Below are positions 1 to 6,733 of a stretch of 15,445 bases of DNA, piece by piece. The stretch covers positions 1 to 15,445 of the forward strand of contig CAZVPD010000093.1 of NCBI GenBank assembly GCA_964628455.1, written 5' to 3'. The notes under the pieces were generated by a model. That model worked only from the letters and a program-made list of their open reading frames with translations, was not told the DNA's origin and ran no database searches. Source of the stretch: JAQVWU01 sp964628455 (GTDB lineage: Bacteria > Bacillota > Clostridia > Oscillospirales > CAG-272). Position 1 is the stretch's first letter. The number at the start of each line of letters is the position of its first letter. The position numbers were made by a program, and so were the translations under genes.

Positions 1-1
1 C

Positions 2-927
2 CGCAGCGCCCGCCCGCTCGATCTGGCGAGGTGGCAGTACCACTTTGAGAACGGCGGCAGAGAAGCGGTGCTCGAAGCGCTTGCCGCCTACCAAAACGAA
101 GACGGAGGATTCGGCCACGCGCTGGAGCCGGACGCGTGGAATCCGAATTCTTCGCCTGTCCAGACATGGACTGCAACGGAAATTCTGCGGAAAACAGGAT
201 TTGAAGACGCCGGGCACCCGGTCATACGGGGCATTTTGAATTACCTTGAAAACACGGAGGATTTCAATTCGCATCACTGGTATGCCAATATAAAATCCAA
301 CGACAGCTTCCCGCGGGCGCCGTGGTGGAGCTTTTCGGACGACCCGGACCGCCGCTGCAACAACTATAACCCCACGGCCTGCCTGGCGGGATTCATCATC
401 CGCTTTGCCGGCAAAAGCAGCGGTCTTTATAAACTCGGCTGTAAAATCGCAGGGGAAGCCTGCGATTTTTATGCCGGCCGTGGTTTAATAAACGATATGC
501 ACGCGGGCCTGTGCTTTGTCCGGCTTTGGCAGTACTGCGAGGAAGCGGGTGCAATGGATTTNNNNNNNNNNNNNNNNNNNNNNNNNNNNNNNNNNNNNNN
601 NNNNNNNNNNNNNNNNNNNNNNNNNNNNNNCGGGAACAGGTAAAGCACAATATAACCCAAAATACCGCCGAATGGGATACGGGCTATGTCTGCAGGCCGT
701 CGCAGTTCTTTACCGGCCGGGACAGTCTTTTTTACCCCGACAACAGGGATATCGCCGGCTATGAGTGCGAATATATCGTCCGGTCGCAGCTTGGGGACGG
801 CTCGTGGAATATTCCGTGGGAGTGGGGCGATTACCCCGAAGAATGGGCAGTCAGCAAAAACCGGTGGAAGGGCAGCGGGGCGGTCCTGAACATGCTGTAT
901 CTCAAAGGGATGGGAAGGCTGTCATGA
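2..927 (+). CDS. Terpene-cyclase-repeat (prenyltransferase/squalene-oxidase-like) protein, 5' partial, gap inside
   Basis: The frame is already open at base 2 (reading RSARPLDLARW...), so the true start lies before the window. The protein has squalene-cyclase-type QW-like repeats: YQNEDGGFGHALEPD near the start and a second near the end (QLGDGSWNIPWEWGDYPEEW). Such motifs cap helices in alpha/alpha-toroid folds. No membrane segment or DxDD/DDxD cyclase acid motif is visible in what is present, so a catalytic role is not shown. A 69-base N run (562-630) separates two frames (frame 2 before it, frame 1 after it). Both halves read as one protein (before: CEEAGAMD; after: REQVKHN...WDTGYVCRPSQFF), so the gap length is wrong rather than the gene being broken. 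The stop overlaps the next start (ATGA), which suggests translational coupling with a protein of the same repeat type. Known: small uncharacterised toroid-like proteins of this kind occur in Bacillota. Function unknown. Confidence 0.8.
562..630. other. Assembly gap (69 N) inside the first gene
   Basis: Bases 562-630 are all N. The coding frame before the gap is not the frame after it, so the real missing length must differ from 69 (67 or 70 would restore the frame). The surrounding protein is otherwise continuous. Confidence 0.97.
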
Positions 928-1796
928 AGACGGAACATAACGCCGCGGTACAGTGGCTTCTCGGGGACGATCATCCTGCCGTCAAATACCGGACCCGGAC
1001 CGAAATTCTCGGCGAAACGGCGGATAAAGAACCGGTCATCGCATGGCTCCGCAATTTTCTTCCCGCCGGTTGGGAAGAATGCGAAGGCCTTTGGTCCGTA
1101 TACTATCTGACCGCCGCCGCCGAATGCGGGCTGACCTTTGAGGATATTTCTTTAAACAGGGAAAAAGCCGTCCGTTTCGGAAACGCCGGCCGGTTCGAAT
1201 ACGGCTGCGGCGATTATATGCGCCTGCGGGCGCTTGTCCGCCTGGGTCTTGCCGCGGAACCCGGCGTCGCCGGTATGATAGGCAGCTTAGCCGGAAAGCA
1301 GCTGCCGGACGGCGGTTTTCTCTGTCTGCATCGGGCGGACAAAATGAACCGTGTGCCGAAAAGCTGCGTGAAAGCCGATATGCATGCCCTTATGTTCTGC
1401 GCCGAGTGCAAAAAGAAAGGCATCGGGACCGATATCGAAGAACCTCTGCTGGATTACTTCTGGAAGCACAACCTCTTTTACAGGACGGACGCTCCCGGGA
1501 CCCTGATCCTGAACGCCCGCGAGGGCTGGCGCACGACCGATACTTTTTATCCGTTTGAGGTCATGCGTGTCGGGCTGCAGAATATTGCGGAGGCGTTCTG
1601 CGCCCTGGGTTACGGGAAGGACAGCCGTTTGTCGGAAGCATGGGACATTTTGAACGGTAAAAAAGATCAGGACGGCAGATATATCCTGAACGGAACGCTG
1701 ACCAAATCCTATCTGCCGAGGGAACGCGTCGGCAAACCGAGTAAATGGGTGACATTCTATGCGCTGCTGGCGCGGAAAGAGAGCGGTGAAATATAA
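924..1796 (+). CDS. Second terpene-cyclase-repeat-like protein
   Basis: A 290-residue protein starting MKTEHNAAVQWLLG. The ATG at 924 overlaps the TGA of the preceding gene (ATGA); the same frame is open further upstream, but that part lies inside the first gene. The sequence is helical and shows a QW-like motif QLPDGGF at about residues 126-132, followed by a cysteine and histidine-rich stretch (CLHRADK, KSCVKADMHALMFCAECKKKG, residues about 134-165). This resembles the prenyltransferase/squalene-oxidase-like repeat fold of the gene before it. No signal peptide or membrane segment is seen. The stop overlaps the next start (TAATG). Tandem, translationally coupled repeat proteins suggest a joint role, perhaps a heteromeric toroid complex; that is inference. 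Enzymatic function is not recognisable. Confidence 0.85.
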   Translation: MKTEHNAAVQWLLGDDHPAVKYRTRTEILGETADKEPVIAWLRNFLPAGWEECEGLWSVYYLTAAAECGLTFEDISLNREKAVRFGNAGRFEYGCGDYMRLRALVRLGLAAEPGVAGMIGSLAGKQLPDGGFLCLHRADKMNRVPKSCVKADMHALMFCAECKKKGIGTDIEEPLLDYFWKHNLFYRTDAPGTLILNAREGWRTTDTFYPFEVMRVGLQNIAEAFCALGYGKDSRLSEAWDILNGKKDQDGRYILNGTLTKSYLPRERVGKPSKWVTFYALLARKESGEI

Positions 1797-2383
1797 TGCC
1801 GTGCACAAAGAAAATGGGGGCGTCCATGCGCAGTCTGGGCATTCCGGAAGAGATCATCTCCCGGTTCGATTGTTCGGGCAACGAGAAAGGAAACCCGCCC
1901 GAACCGACGGTCGCGTTTATCGGCCTGATGGACCGGCTGCTGACCAAAGAGCAGTGTCTGGCCGTCATGGAGCAGCAGGGCTGCTGCAAGGGCGGACAAC
2001 GCGACAGGGACTGCAGGGCGTTCGGAAAAGAACACGCCGGCAAGCCGCTTGCCGAAAAAATCGCCCTTTTGTCGGGCGTCGAATACATGATGGCTCCCCG
2101 TCTGAACGAGGACGGAACGCTTACGGTCGAGTGGGGCGGATATCAGAACGGCGTTCATACGGGCAAAACGACCTGCTCATGCGGAGCGATAAAAAAGCTC
2201 AGGCAGCCGTTTTCCGTATCGCCCACATACTGCGGATGCTGCGCGGGGCATTTTCTGTACCATTATCAGAACGCACTCGGAATCAGGCTGCGGCTGAAGG
2301 AGATCGTATCCTCCCCGCTGAACACGAACGGGGAAAAGCCCTGCTCGTTCACTTTCGAGATCGTGAAAACGCAGACCCGCTGA
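1796..2383 (+). CDS. Cysteine-rich protein of unknown function (DUF6144-like/V4R-like, tentative)
   Basis: A 195-residue protein whose ATG shares bases with the stop of the previous gene (TAATG). An alternative start is M11 (base 1826), which has a GGGGG-type site just upstream. Twelve cysteines are visible, many paired: QGCCKGG (63-64), CSCG (127-129), YCGCCAGH (146-149) and C183 near the end in KPCSFTFEI. This layout, with a C-rich block followed by an aromatic helix (HFLYHYQNALGI) and a C-terminal CxFxI strand, recalls small-molecule or metal-binding V4R-like proteins and, from memory, DUF6144. Metal binding through the cysteines is inferred. It is coupled to the two toroid-like genes, which suggests a functional unit. 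It could also be a stand-alone redox or metal-binding protein. Confidence 0.75.
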   Translation: MPCTKKMGASMRSLGIPEEIISRFDCSGNEKGNPPEPTVAFIGLMDRLLTKEQCLAVMEQQGCCKGGQRDRDCRAFGKEHAGKPLAEKIALLSGVEYMMAPRLNEDGTLTVEWGGYQNGVHTGKTTCSCGAIKKLRQPFSVSPTYCGCCAGHFLYHYQNALGIRLRLKEIVSSPLNTNGEKPCSFTFEIVKTQTR

Positions 2384-2409
2384 AACAAGGCAGGATAAAT
2401 GCGGCGTCC

Positions 2410-2426
2410 GCCGGATGTTTTCCGGC
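2410..2426. other. Small hairpin in the spacer before the GNAT-VOC gene
   Basis: GCCGGA (2410-2415) pairs with TCCGGC (2421-2426) around a TGTTT loop, in the 72-base spacer between the cysteine-rich gene and the next start. An A-run, not a T-run, follows on the plus strand, so it is not a standard terminator. It may mark an RNA-processing point. No convincing promoter was seen in this spacer. Confidence 0.3.
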
Positions 2427-2455
2427 TGCAATAAAAAAATGAGGAGGGGATCCGG

Positions 2456-3382
2456 ATGGATCATAAAGGAACGGTAACGCTTGAAACAGAGAGGCTGATA
2501 CTTCGGCGGTTTACGGCGGACGACGCGGAAGCGATGTTCCGGAACTGGGCGGGTGACCCCGAGGTCACAAAATACCTGACATGGCCGACGCACACGGACG
2601 TTTCCGTTTCGAAAGCGGTCATCGATTCATGGCTGGACTTCTATCGGAAGCCGGACTACTACAGCTGGGCGGTCGTCCTCAGGGAAAAAAGCGAACCGAT
2701 CGGCAGCATTGCCGCGGTCAAACAGGACGAAGACATAGAAATGGTCCATATCGGCTATTGCATCGGCCGGAACCGGTGGCACAGGGGATATACCTCCGAA
2801 GCTCTGAAACGGCTGGTCAAATTCTTCTTCGAGGAAGTCGGCGTTCGCCGCATCGAATCCCGCCATGATCCCCGCAATCCGTACAGCGGAAAGGTTATGC
2901 AGAAGGCCGGTCTGCGGTTTGAAGGCGTCATGCGGCAGTCGGACCGGAACAACCAAGGGATTTGCGATGCCGCTTATTATGCCGTTCTTGCCGAAGATTA
3001 TTTCGCAAAAGGGCCAAACAGATGCGCCGTCGGCGACATTTCGGTCGACTGTGCGGACCCTGAGCGGACGCGCGGCTTTTACGCCGAACTCACCGGATGG
3101 GAAAAGCGCGAGGCTTACGGCTGCCCGGCCCTTGTCTGCGATAACGGCTTACTGATATTGTTCATGGGCTGCGATTTCGAGTATATCCCGCCCGTATGGC
3201 CCGAAGAGGACGGCAGGCAGCAGAAGCAGATGCATTTTAACTTCAGGATCGACGATCTGCCGGCCGCCGCCGAAAAAGCGGCCGGACTCGGCGCATCCAA
3301 AGCCGCTTCGCAGTATGGAGGGGAGCATTATATCACGATGTTCGACCCGGAGGGCCATCCGTTCTGTTTATGCGGGAGGTAG
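2456..3382 (+). CDS. GNAT acetyltransferase fused to a VOC (glyoxalase-like) domain
   Basis: A 308-residue two-domain protein with a strong site (GAGGAGGGG) just before the ATG. Residues about 8-184 are a RimJ/RimL-type GNAT domain: TERLILRRFTADD at the start, the acetyl-CoA-binding region GYCIGRNRWHRGYTSEAL (100-116), then NPYSGKVMQKAGLRFEG, the usual C-terminal part of this fold. Residues about 190-308 are a VOC domain: DISVDCADPERTRGFYAELTGWE, a mid-domain histidine in MHFNFRID (H260), and the terminal FDPEGHPFCL (E299). VOC proteins often bind metal and small molecules (resistance proteins, isomerases, glyoxalases). GNAT and VOC domains are normally separate proteins; here they join with almost no linker. 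Likely cytoplasmic modification or binding of a small amine-containing substrate; the substrate is unknown. The 2H gene starts 4 bases after the stop, so the two are probably co-translated. Confidence 0.9.
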   Translation: MDHKGTVTLETERLILRRFTADDAEAMFRNWAGDPEVTKYLTWPTHTDVSVSKAVIDSWLDFYRKPDYYSWAVVLREKSEPIGSIAAVKQDEDIEMVHIGYCIGRNRWHRGYTSEALKRLVKFFFEEVGVRRIESRHDPRNPYSGKVMQKAGLRFEGVMRQSDRNNQGICDAAYYAVLAEDYFAKGPNRCAVGDISVDCADPERTRGFYAELTGWEKREAYGCPALVCDNGLLILFMGCDFEYIPPVWPEEDGRQQKQMHFNFRIDDLPAAAEKAAGLGASKAASQYGGEHYITMFDPEGHPFCLCGR

Positions 3383-3386
3383 GTTT

Positions 3387-3935
3387 ATGGAAACGAGATA
3401 TTATCTGCTGGCCGTGCTCGACGACGCCGCGCAGGAGCGTCTGTCCGCGCTGTCGGACCGGCTGGCGGACGAGGGACTCGGATATACCCGGTATACGCCG
3501 TATCACATCACGCTGTGGGACGGTGATTCGATCGATGAAAAAATACTCGCTCATTTTATAGAAGTATGCCGCGCGGCACCCGCCGTCGAAACGGCGCTTG
3601 CTTCGGTCGGACTGTTCGGGCTTGCGGTCGTATTTCTGGCGCCGCTGCCGAATCGGGAATTGCTGACGCTTGAACAGCGGATCTGCGGCCGGATAAACGA
3701 CGCGCCCGACGGGTGGGTGCCGCACGTAACGATACGGATGGGCGAGCCGGCATACATCAAAAAAGCCGTGCCGGTGATCGCCGGATTCTTCACCCCCTTT
3801 CCCGTGCGCATCGAACGCGCGGAGCTGTATGAGTGCGGTGAAAACTGCGCGAAGCTCATCCGCAGGTTTTGCCTGCGCGGTGAAGAAGACCGGGGGACGC
3901 AAAACGGCAGCGGGATCCGATCCCCGCTGCCGTAG
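3387..3935 (+). CDS. 2H phosphoesterase / 2'-5' RNA ligase-like protein
   Basis: A 182-residue protein. The ATG at 3387 follows GGGAGGTAGG, and the longer open frame upstream overlaps the previous gene, so this start is preferred. Both diagnostic HxT motifs are present: HIT at residues 40-42 (YHITLW) and HVT at 113-115 (PHVTIRM). Spacing and overall size fit the 2H superfamily (LigT/2'-5' RNA ligase, cyclic phosphodiesterases), which act on 2',3'-cyclic or 2'-5' phosphate linkages. The last ~15 residues (after CLRGEED) are low-complexity, and the DNA there forms the terminator hairpin of the convergent gene, so the native C-terminus may have been extended. It is probably co-transcribed with the GNAT-VOC gene. 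The natural substrate is unknown. Confidence 0.88.
   Translation: METRYYLLAVLDDAAQERLSALSDRLADEGLGYTRYTPYHITLWDGDSIDEKILAHFIEVCRAAPAVETALASVGLFGLAVVFLAPLPNRELLTLEQRICGRINDAPDGWVPHVTIRMGEPAYIKKAVPVIAGFFTPFPVRIERAELYECGENCAKLIRRFCLRGEEDRGTQNGSGIRSPLP
3901..3932 (-). terminator. Intrinsic terminator of the double-GNAT gene, inside the 2H gene's 3' end
   Basis: CGGCAGCGGG (3905-3914) is perfectly complementary to CCCGCTGCCG (3923-3932) with an 8-base loop. Read on the minus strand, the stem is followed by TTTT (complement of 3901-3904). It lies 18 bases past the stop of the minus-strand double-GNAT gene. On the plus strand no T-run follows, so it serves mainly the minus strand while sitting within coding sequence of the opposing gene. 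Confidence 0.75.
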
Positions 3936-3949
3936 CCCGTCAAGCCGTT

Positions 3950-4987
3950 TCACGACCCCGCGGTGCTTATCCAATACCTCTGAAGAACGTTACCGTCCTC
4001 CCGAGGGATCTCGTTTTCAAGCACTCCGCCGTTTTTCAGGATCGTGCGGGCCGAACCGGCGTTGTCTTTGTCGCAGGTCACGAGCGCTTTTTCGATCCCG
4101 AGTCCGCGGCATTTCAGAAGGGCGAGTCTGAGCATTTCGGACGCAAAGCCTTTGCGCCGCCGGGAAGGGCGGACGCCGAAACCGATATGTCCGCAGTAAC
4201 CGAGAAGAAAGTCATTCAGACAATGCCTTATCTGGATCGTCCCGACGATTTCGCCGGCTGCAACGGCAAAATAAGCGGTTGACGGAACATGCGTATCATC
4301 ATGCCTTGTCAGATCGCCGTTTATTTTACGGATCCATTCGCCGTAATCTGCGGCGTGGTCAAGTCCGCCGTCCCCGTGTATTTCATGTTCGCCGCAGTCG
4401 AAATGCTCCTGCCTGTAGTCAAGCGCCATCCGTTCCATATCGGGGGTCGGGAAAACAAGGCGCAGCCGGTCCAGGCTGTACAGAACCAAATCGTGCGGTA
4501 TGCCGTAAAGGATCTCGCCGTCCTTCAGGATGCCCGTTTCCCCGAAACCGAGCCTTTCCGGTATCGCCCGGCTTTTTCTGTTGCCGGCGGCGCAATGGAT
4601 TCCGACCGTATTGAGTTCAAGCATGTCAAAGGCATATCTGACAAGCGTGCGCACGCAGTCCGTCATTATGCCGCCGCCCTGATGATCTTCCGCGAGCCAG
4701 TAGCCGATGACGGCGGTTTTTCCCCCCCGGTCCATATCGTGAAGCCCGATGTTGCCGATGTATCTGCCGTCCGCAAAGATACCGAATACCGGATCGCCGC
4801 CTGTTTGGCGCTGCTCCTCCCATTTGCCGATCACGCTCAGAACAACAGCCGGCGAATCCGTACCGTCCACCCACGGAAGCCATCTGCGAAGATAAGCGCG
4901 GTTTTCGTCGATTGTTTTATAGACTTCCGGCGCGTCATCCGGCGTTAAACTCCGCATCAGAAGATTTTCTCTGACTGCCAAAGTCAT
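3950..4987 (-). CDS. Tandem double-GNAT acetyltransferase
   Basis: A 345-residue protein starting MTLAVRENLLMRSL. The ATG at 4987 is preceded by GGGGGAAACCTAT, and the longer open frame upstream would run through the promoter, so this start is chosen. Residues about 1-175 form a RimJ/RimL-type GNAT (IGNIGLHDMDRGG, then HQGGGIMTD at 102-110, then CAAGNRKSRAIPERLGF). Residues about 180-345 form a second GNAT of a different subfamily (DMERMALDYRQEHFDCGE at its start, GVRPSRRRKGFASEML at 271-286 as the acetyl-CoA loop, then DKDNAGSARTILKNGGVLEN). Both domains keep an acetyl-CoA pyrophosphate-loop pattern, so both may be active. The second type is usually a stand-alone protein of about 170 residues. 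Known: double-GNAT proteins exist (mycothiol synthase, for example); this particular pairing I do not recognise. Substrates unknown. It has its own promoter and terminator, so it is monocistronic. Confidence 0.9.
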   Translation of the reverse strand: MTLAVRENLLMRSLTPDDAPEVYKTIDENRAYLRRWLPWVDGTDSPAVVLSVIGKWEEQRQTGGDPVFGIFADGRYIGNIGLHDMDRGGKTAVIGYWLAEDHQGGGIMTDCVRTLVRYAFDMLELNTVGIHCAAGNRKSRAIPERLGFGETGILKDGEILYGIPHDLVLYSLDRLRLVFPTPDMERMALDYRQEHFDCGEHEIHGDGGLDHAADYGEWIRKINGDLTRHDDTHVPSTAYFAVAAGEIVGTIQIRHCLNDFLLGYCGHIGFGVRPSRRRKGFASEMLRLALLKCRGLGIEKALVTCDKDNAGSARTILKNGGVLENEIPREDGNVLQRYWISTAGS

Positions 4988-5017
4988 ATAGGTTTCCCCC
5001 TTAAAAACAGAATGTTT

Positions 5018-5035
5018 CGCGTATGATGCGCGTAT
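5018..5035 (-). repeat. 11-bp-phased direct repeat in the double-GNAT leader
   Basis: On the minus strand ATACGCG occurs twice, 11 bases apart (plus-strand CGCGTAT at 5018-5024 and 5029-5035), between the promoter and the ribosome site. One-helical-turn spacing is typical of tandem regulator half-sites. Whether it is an operator is unproven. Confidence 0.35.
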
Positions 5036-5054
5036 TTTTCGGGTCGTTTTTATT

Positions 5055-5083
5055 ATAATAGCATATTCCGTCCTTAAAATCAA
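5055..5083 (-). promoter_or_regulatory. Sigma-A-type promoter of the double-GNAT gene
   Basis: On the minus strand: -35 TTGATT (complement of 5078-5083), a 17-base spacer, -10 TATTAT (complement of 5055-5060), with an overlapping TATAAT three bases on. The start of transcription is expected near 5048, giving a leader of about 60 bases. Confidence 0.8.
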
Positions 5084-5188
5084 CCGTATGCCGGAAGACG
5101 GCCGCATCCGGTCTACACAAATATTCCCGTTGATACTTCGGGCTGAAAAAGGCGCATGACGGGGATCCGCCGTCGGAAAGGGAGAGCG

Positions 5189-5890
5189 ATGAACACGGAA
5201 AAATTTACCGGGAGGGCCGAAGCCTACGCCAAAGCGCGCCCGGGATATCCCGGAGAAGCCATCCGATACCTATGCTCGCTTGTTTCCGCGGATGCGGTAT
5301 GGGCAGATATCGGGGCGGGAACGGGGATATTCACAAAACTGATCGCGGAGCGCGGATACACCGTGTATGCCGTCGAGCCGAACGCCGACATGCGCCGGCA
5401 GCTTGCCGCTTCGCTCGCGTCCTTTCCGAACGCGAAAATTGTCGCCGGCACGGCCGAAGCCACGGCGCTTCCCGACCGCAGCGCGGATCTTATCACCTGC
5501 GCGCAGGCGCTTCACTGGTTTGACCCCGAAGCGTTCGCGAAAGAATGCCGCCGTATCGGAAAACCCGGAGGACTTGTCGCCGCGGTATACAACAAGACTC
5601 CGGGCGGCAGCAGCATTTCGCACTGCAGGCAGTCGACGGATGCTTTTTTTTCGCATCCGGAAGTGAGGGAGTTTCCCAACACGATGTTTTACACGAGGGA
5701 GAACTGGCTCCTGTATATGAATTCGCACTCGGGCGACCCCCTGCCGTCCGATCCCCGATACGCCGCTCATATCGAGGAGGCAAACAGCCTGTTCGACCGT
5801 GAAAATGACGGCGGGCTGATACGCCGCGACGTTGTGACGGCGGTTTACAGCGAACGGATAAACGGATCCGGACCCGGCGGGGGGGCATAA
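5189..5890 (+). CDS. Class I SAM-dependent methyltransferase
   Basis: A 233-residue protein. The ATG at 5189 (MNTEKFTGRAEAYAKARPGYP) is chosen over an upstream in-frame ATG because GGAAAGGGAG sits at proper distance and the protein then begins as this family does. It has the SAM-binding glycine loop DIGAGTG (residues 40-46), the acidic end of strand 2 (VEP, E63), and CAQALHWFDPEA (104-115) at the motif after strand 4. This is the Methyltransf_11/25 type, in the subgroup that starts with F-x-R-x-x-x-Y-x-x-x-RPxYP. Members methylate diverse small molecules; the substrate cannot be told. The C-terminal end (SGPGGGA) is glycine-rich. It is transcribed divergently from the double-GNAT gene and lies 43 bases before the DUF5131 gene, so the two may be co-transcribed. 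No clear plus-strand promoter was identified. Confidence 0.92.
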   Translation: MNTEKFTGRAEAYAKARPGYPGEAIRYLCSLVSADAVWADIGAGTGIFTKLIAERGYTVYAVEPNADMRRQLAASLASFPNAKIVAGTAEATALPDRSADLITCAQALHWFDPEAFAKECRRIGKPGGLVAAVYNKTPGGSSISHCRQSTDAFFSHPEVREFPNTMFYTRENWLLYMNSHSGDPLPSDPRYAAHIEEANSLFDRENDGGLIRRDVVTAVYSERINGSGPGGGA

Positions 5891-5933
5891 ACGGGATTGA
5901 TTCCCGCGTGAATAAGAAAGAGAGATTTAGATT

Positions 5934-6665
5934 ATGGCATGGGAACCCTGGACAGGCTGTTACGCGGAAAGCGAAGGCTGCAGATACTGTTATTATTACG
6001 GTCCCTATTCGAAGCGGAACGGGCAGAATGCCGTCGTGAAGACCGATGAGTTTTACAAACCGGTCGAGACGGTTTTCATGCCGCGAAAAAACATCACGCG
6101 CTATAAGCTGGAGGGCGGCAAAACGGTCGCCACCTGTTTTACGACCGACTTTTTCATACCGGAAGCGGACGGGTGGCGGGCGGAGGCATGGAGCATGATC
6201 AGACGGCGCCCCGACCTGACTTTCCTGATGCTGACCAAAAGGATCGGCCGCTTCTATATTTCGCTGCCTGACGACTGGGGCGAGGGGTATCCGAACGTGA
6301 CGATCTATTCAACGGTNNNNNNNNNNCGCGAGTACCGGGAAGCGGCCGAACTGCGGCTGCCTTTTTATCTTTCCTGCCCGATCATTGATCGGTGGATCGT
6401 ATGCAGCCCTTTGCTGAGCGGCATCGACCTGTCGCCTTATCTTCACGGGGTGGTCGGCGTCCGGGTCTGCGGCGAGTCGGGCAGGGACGCGCGGGTCTGC
6501 GATTACGCCTGGGTCACGGAGATCAGGGAACAGTGCGCGAAGGCTGCAATTTCGTTCGTTTTCGACGGCACGGGATCGCATTTCCGGAAAGACGGCGTCA
6601 CACACAATATAAATCCTTATAAGCAGAAAAGCACCGCGCGCGACATGGGGATCGACCTTAAATAA
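5934..6665 (+). CDS. DUF5131 family protein (phage Gp37/Gp68-like, cysteine-motif)
   Basis: A 243-residue protein with 10 N inside. It begins MAWEPWTGCYAESEGCRYCY: cysteines C9, C16 and C19 form the three-cysteine motif of DUF5131 proteins, which resembles radical-SAM [4Fe-4S] motifs. Other family hallmarks are CFTTDFFIPEAD (68-79), LMLTKR (98-103), LSPYLHGVVGV, and CGESGRDARVCDYAWV near 179. The N run replaces residues 128-131, where the family normally carries a VTxEN motif; the frame is kept across it, so 10 may be close to the real length. The family is widespread in phages and bacteria with no firmly proven activity known to me; an iron-sulfur or radical-SAM-like role is inference. Its ribosome site is weak (AAGAGAG), and a short CGGGA/TCCCG hairpin lies just after the methyltransferase stop. 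Confidence 0.85.
   Translation: MAWEPWTGCYAESEGCRYCYYYGPYSKRNGQNAVVKTDEFYKPVETVFMPRKNITRYKLEGGKTVATCFTTDFFIPEADGWRAEAWSMIRRRPDLTFLMLTKRIGRFYISLPDDWGEGYPNVTIYSTXXXXREYREAAELRLPFYLSCPIIDRWIVCSPLLSGIDLSPYLHGVVGVRVCGESGRDARVCDYAWVTEIREQCAKAAISFVFDGTGSHFRKDGVTHNINPYKQKSTARDMGIDLK
6317..6326. other. Assembly gap (10 N) in the DUF5131 gene
   Basis: Ten N at 6317-6326. The coding frame is the same on both sides, and the flanking residues fit family order (IYST before, REYREAAELRLP after). The masked residues coincide with a conserved family motif. Confidence 0.95.
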
Positions 6666-6681
6666 TTATTTTCCAAACCCC

Positions 6682-6712
6682 TTGACTCTGACACCGTGTC
6701 ATACTTTATACT
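6682..6712 (+). promoter_or_regulatory. MerR-type promoter with operator dyad in a 19-bp spacer
   Basis: -35 TTGACT (6682-6687) and -10 TATACT (6707-6712) are 19 bases apart. The over-long spacer holds a perfect 13-base palindrome TGACACCGTGTCA (6689-6701). This is the classic layout of promoters controlled by MerR-family regulators, which untwist the DNA to align the two boxes. It lies directly before the MerR gene, so autoregulation is the simplest reading. Confidence 0.88.
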
Positions 6713-6733
6713 TAAAAAAAAGGGAGACAGGCA

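Noticed and set aside
1759..2442. Open frame overlapping the cysteine-rich gene in another frame
   Set aside because: Basic, low-complexity translation and no ribosome site; the TAATG-coupled frame is preferred.
4289..4948. 219-codon plus-strand open frame opposite the double-GNAT gene
   Set aside because: The minus strand has a promoter, ribosome site, terminator and two GNAT domains; the plus-strand frame has none.
5130..5160. Possible plus-strand promoter (TTGATA) before the methyltransferase
   Set aside because: No acceptable -10 box at 16-18 bases.
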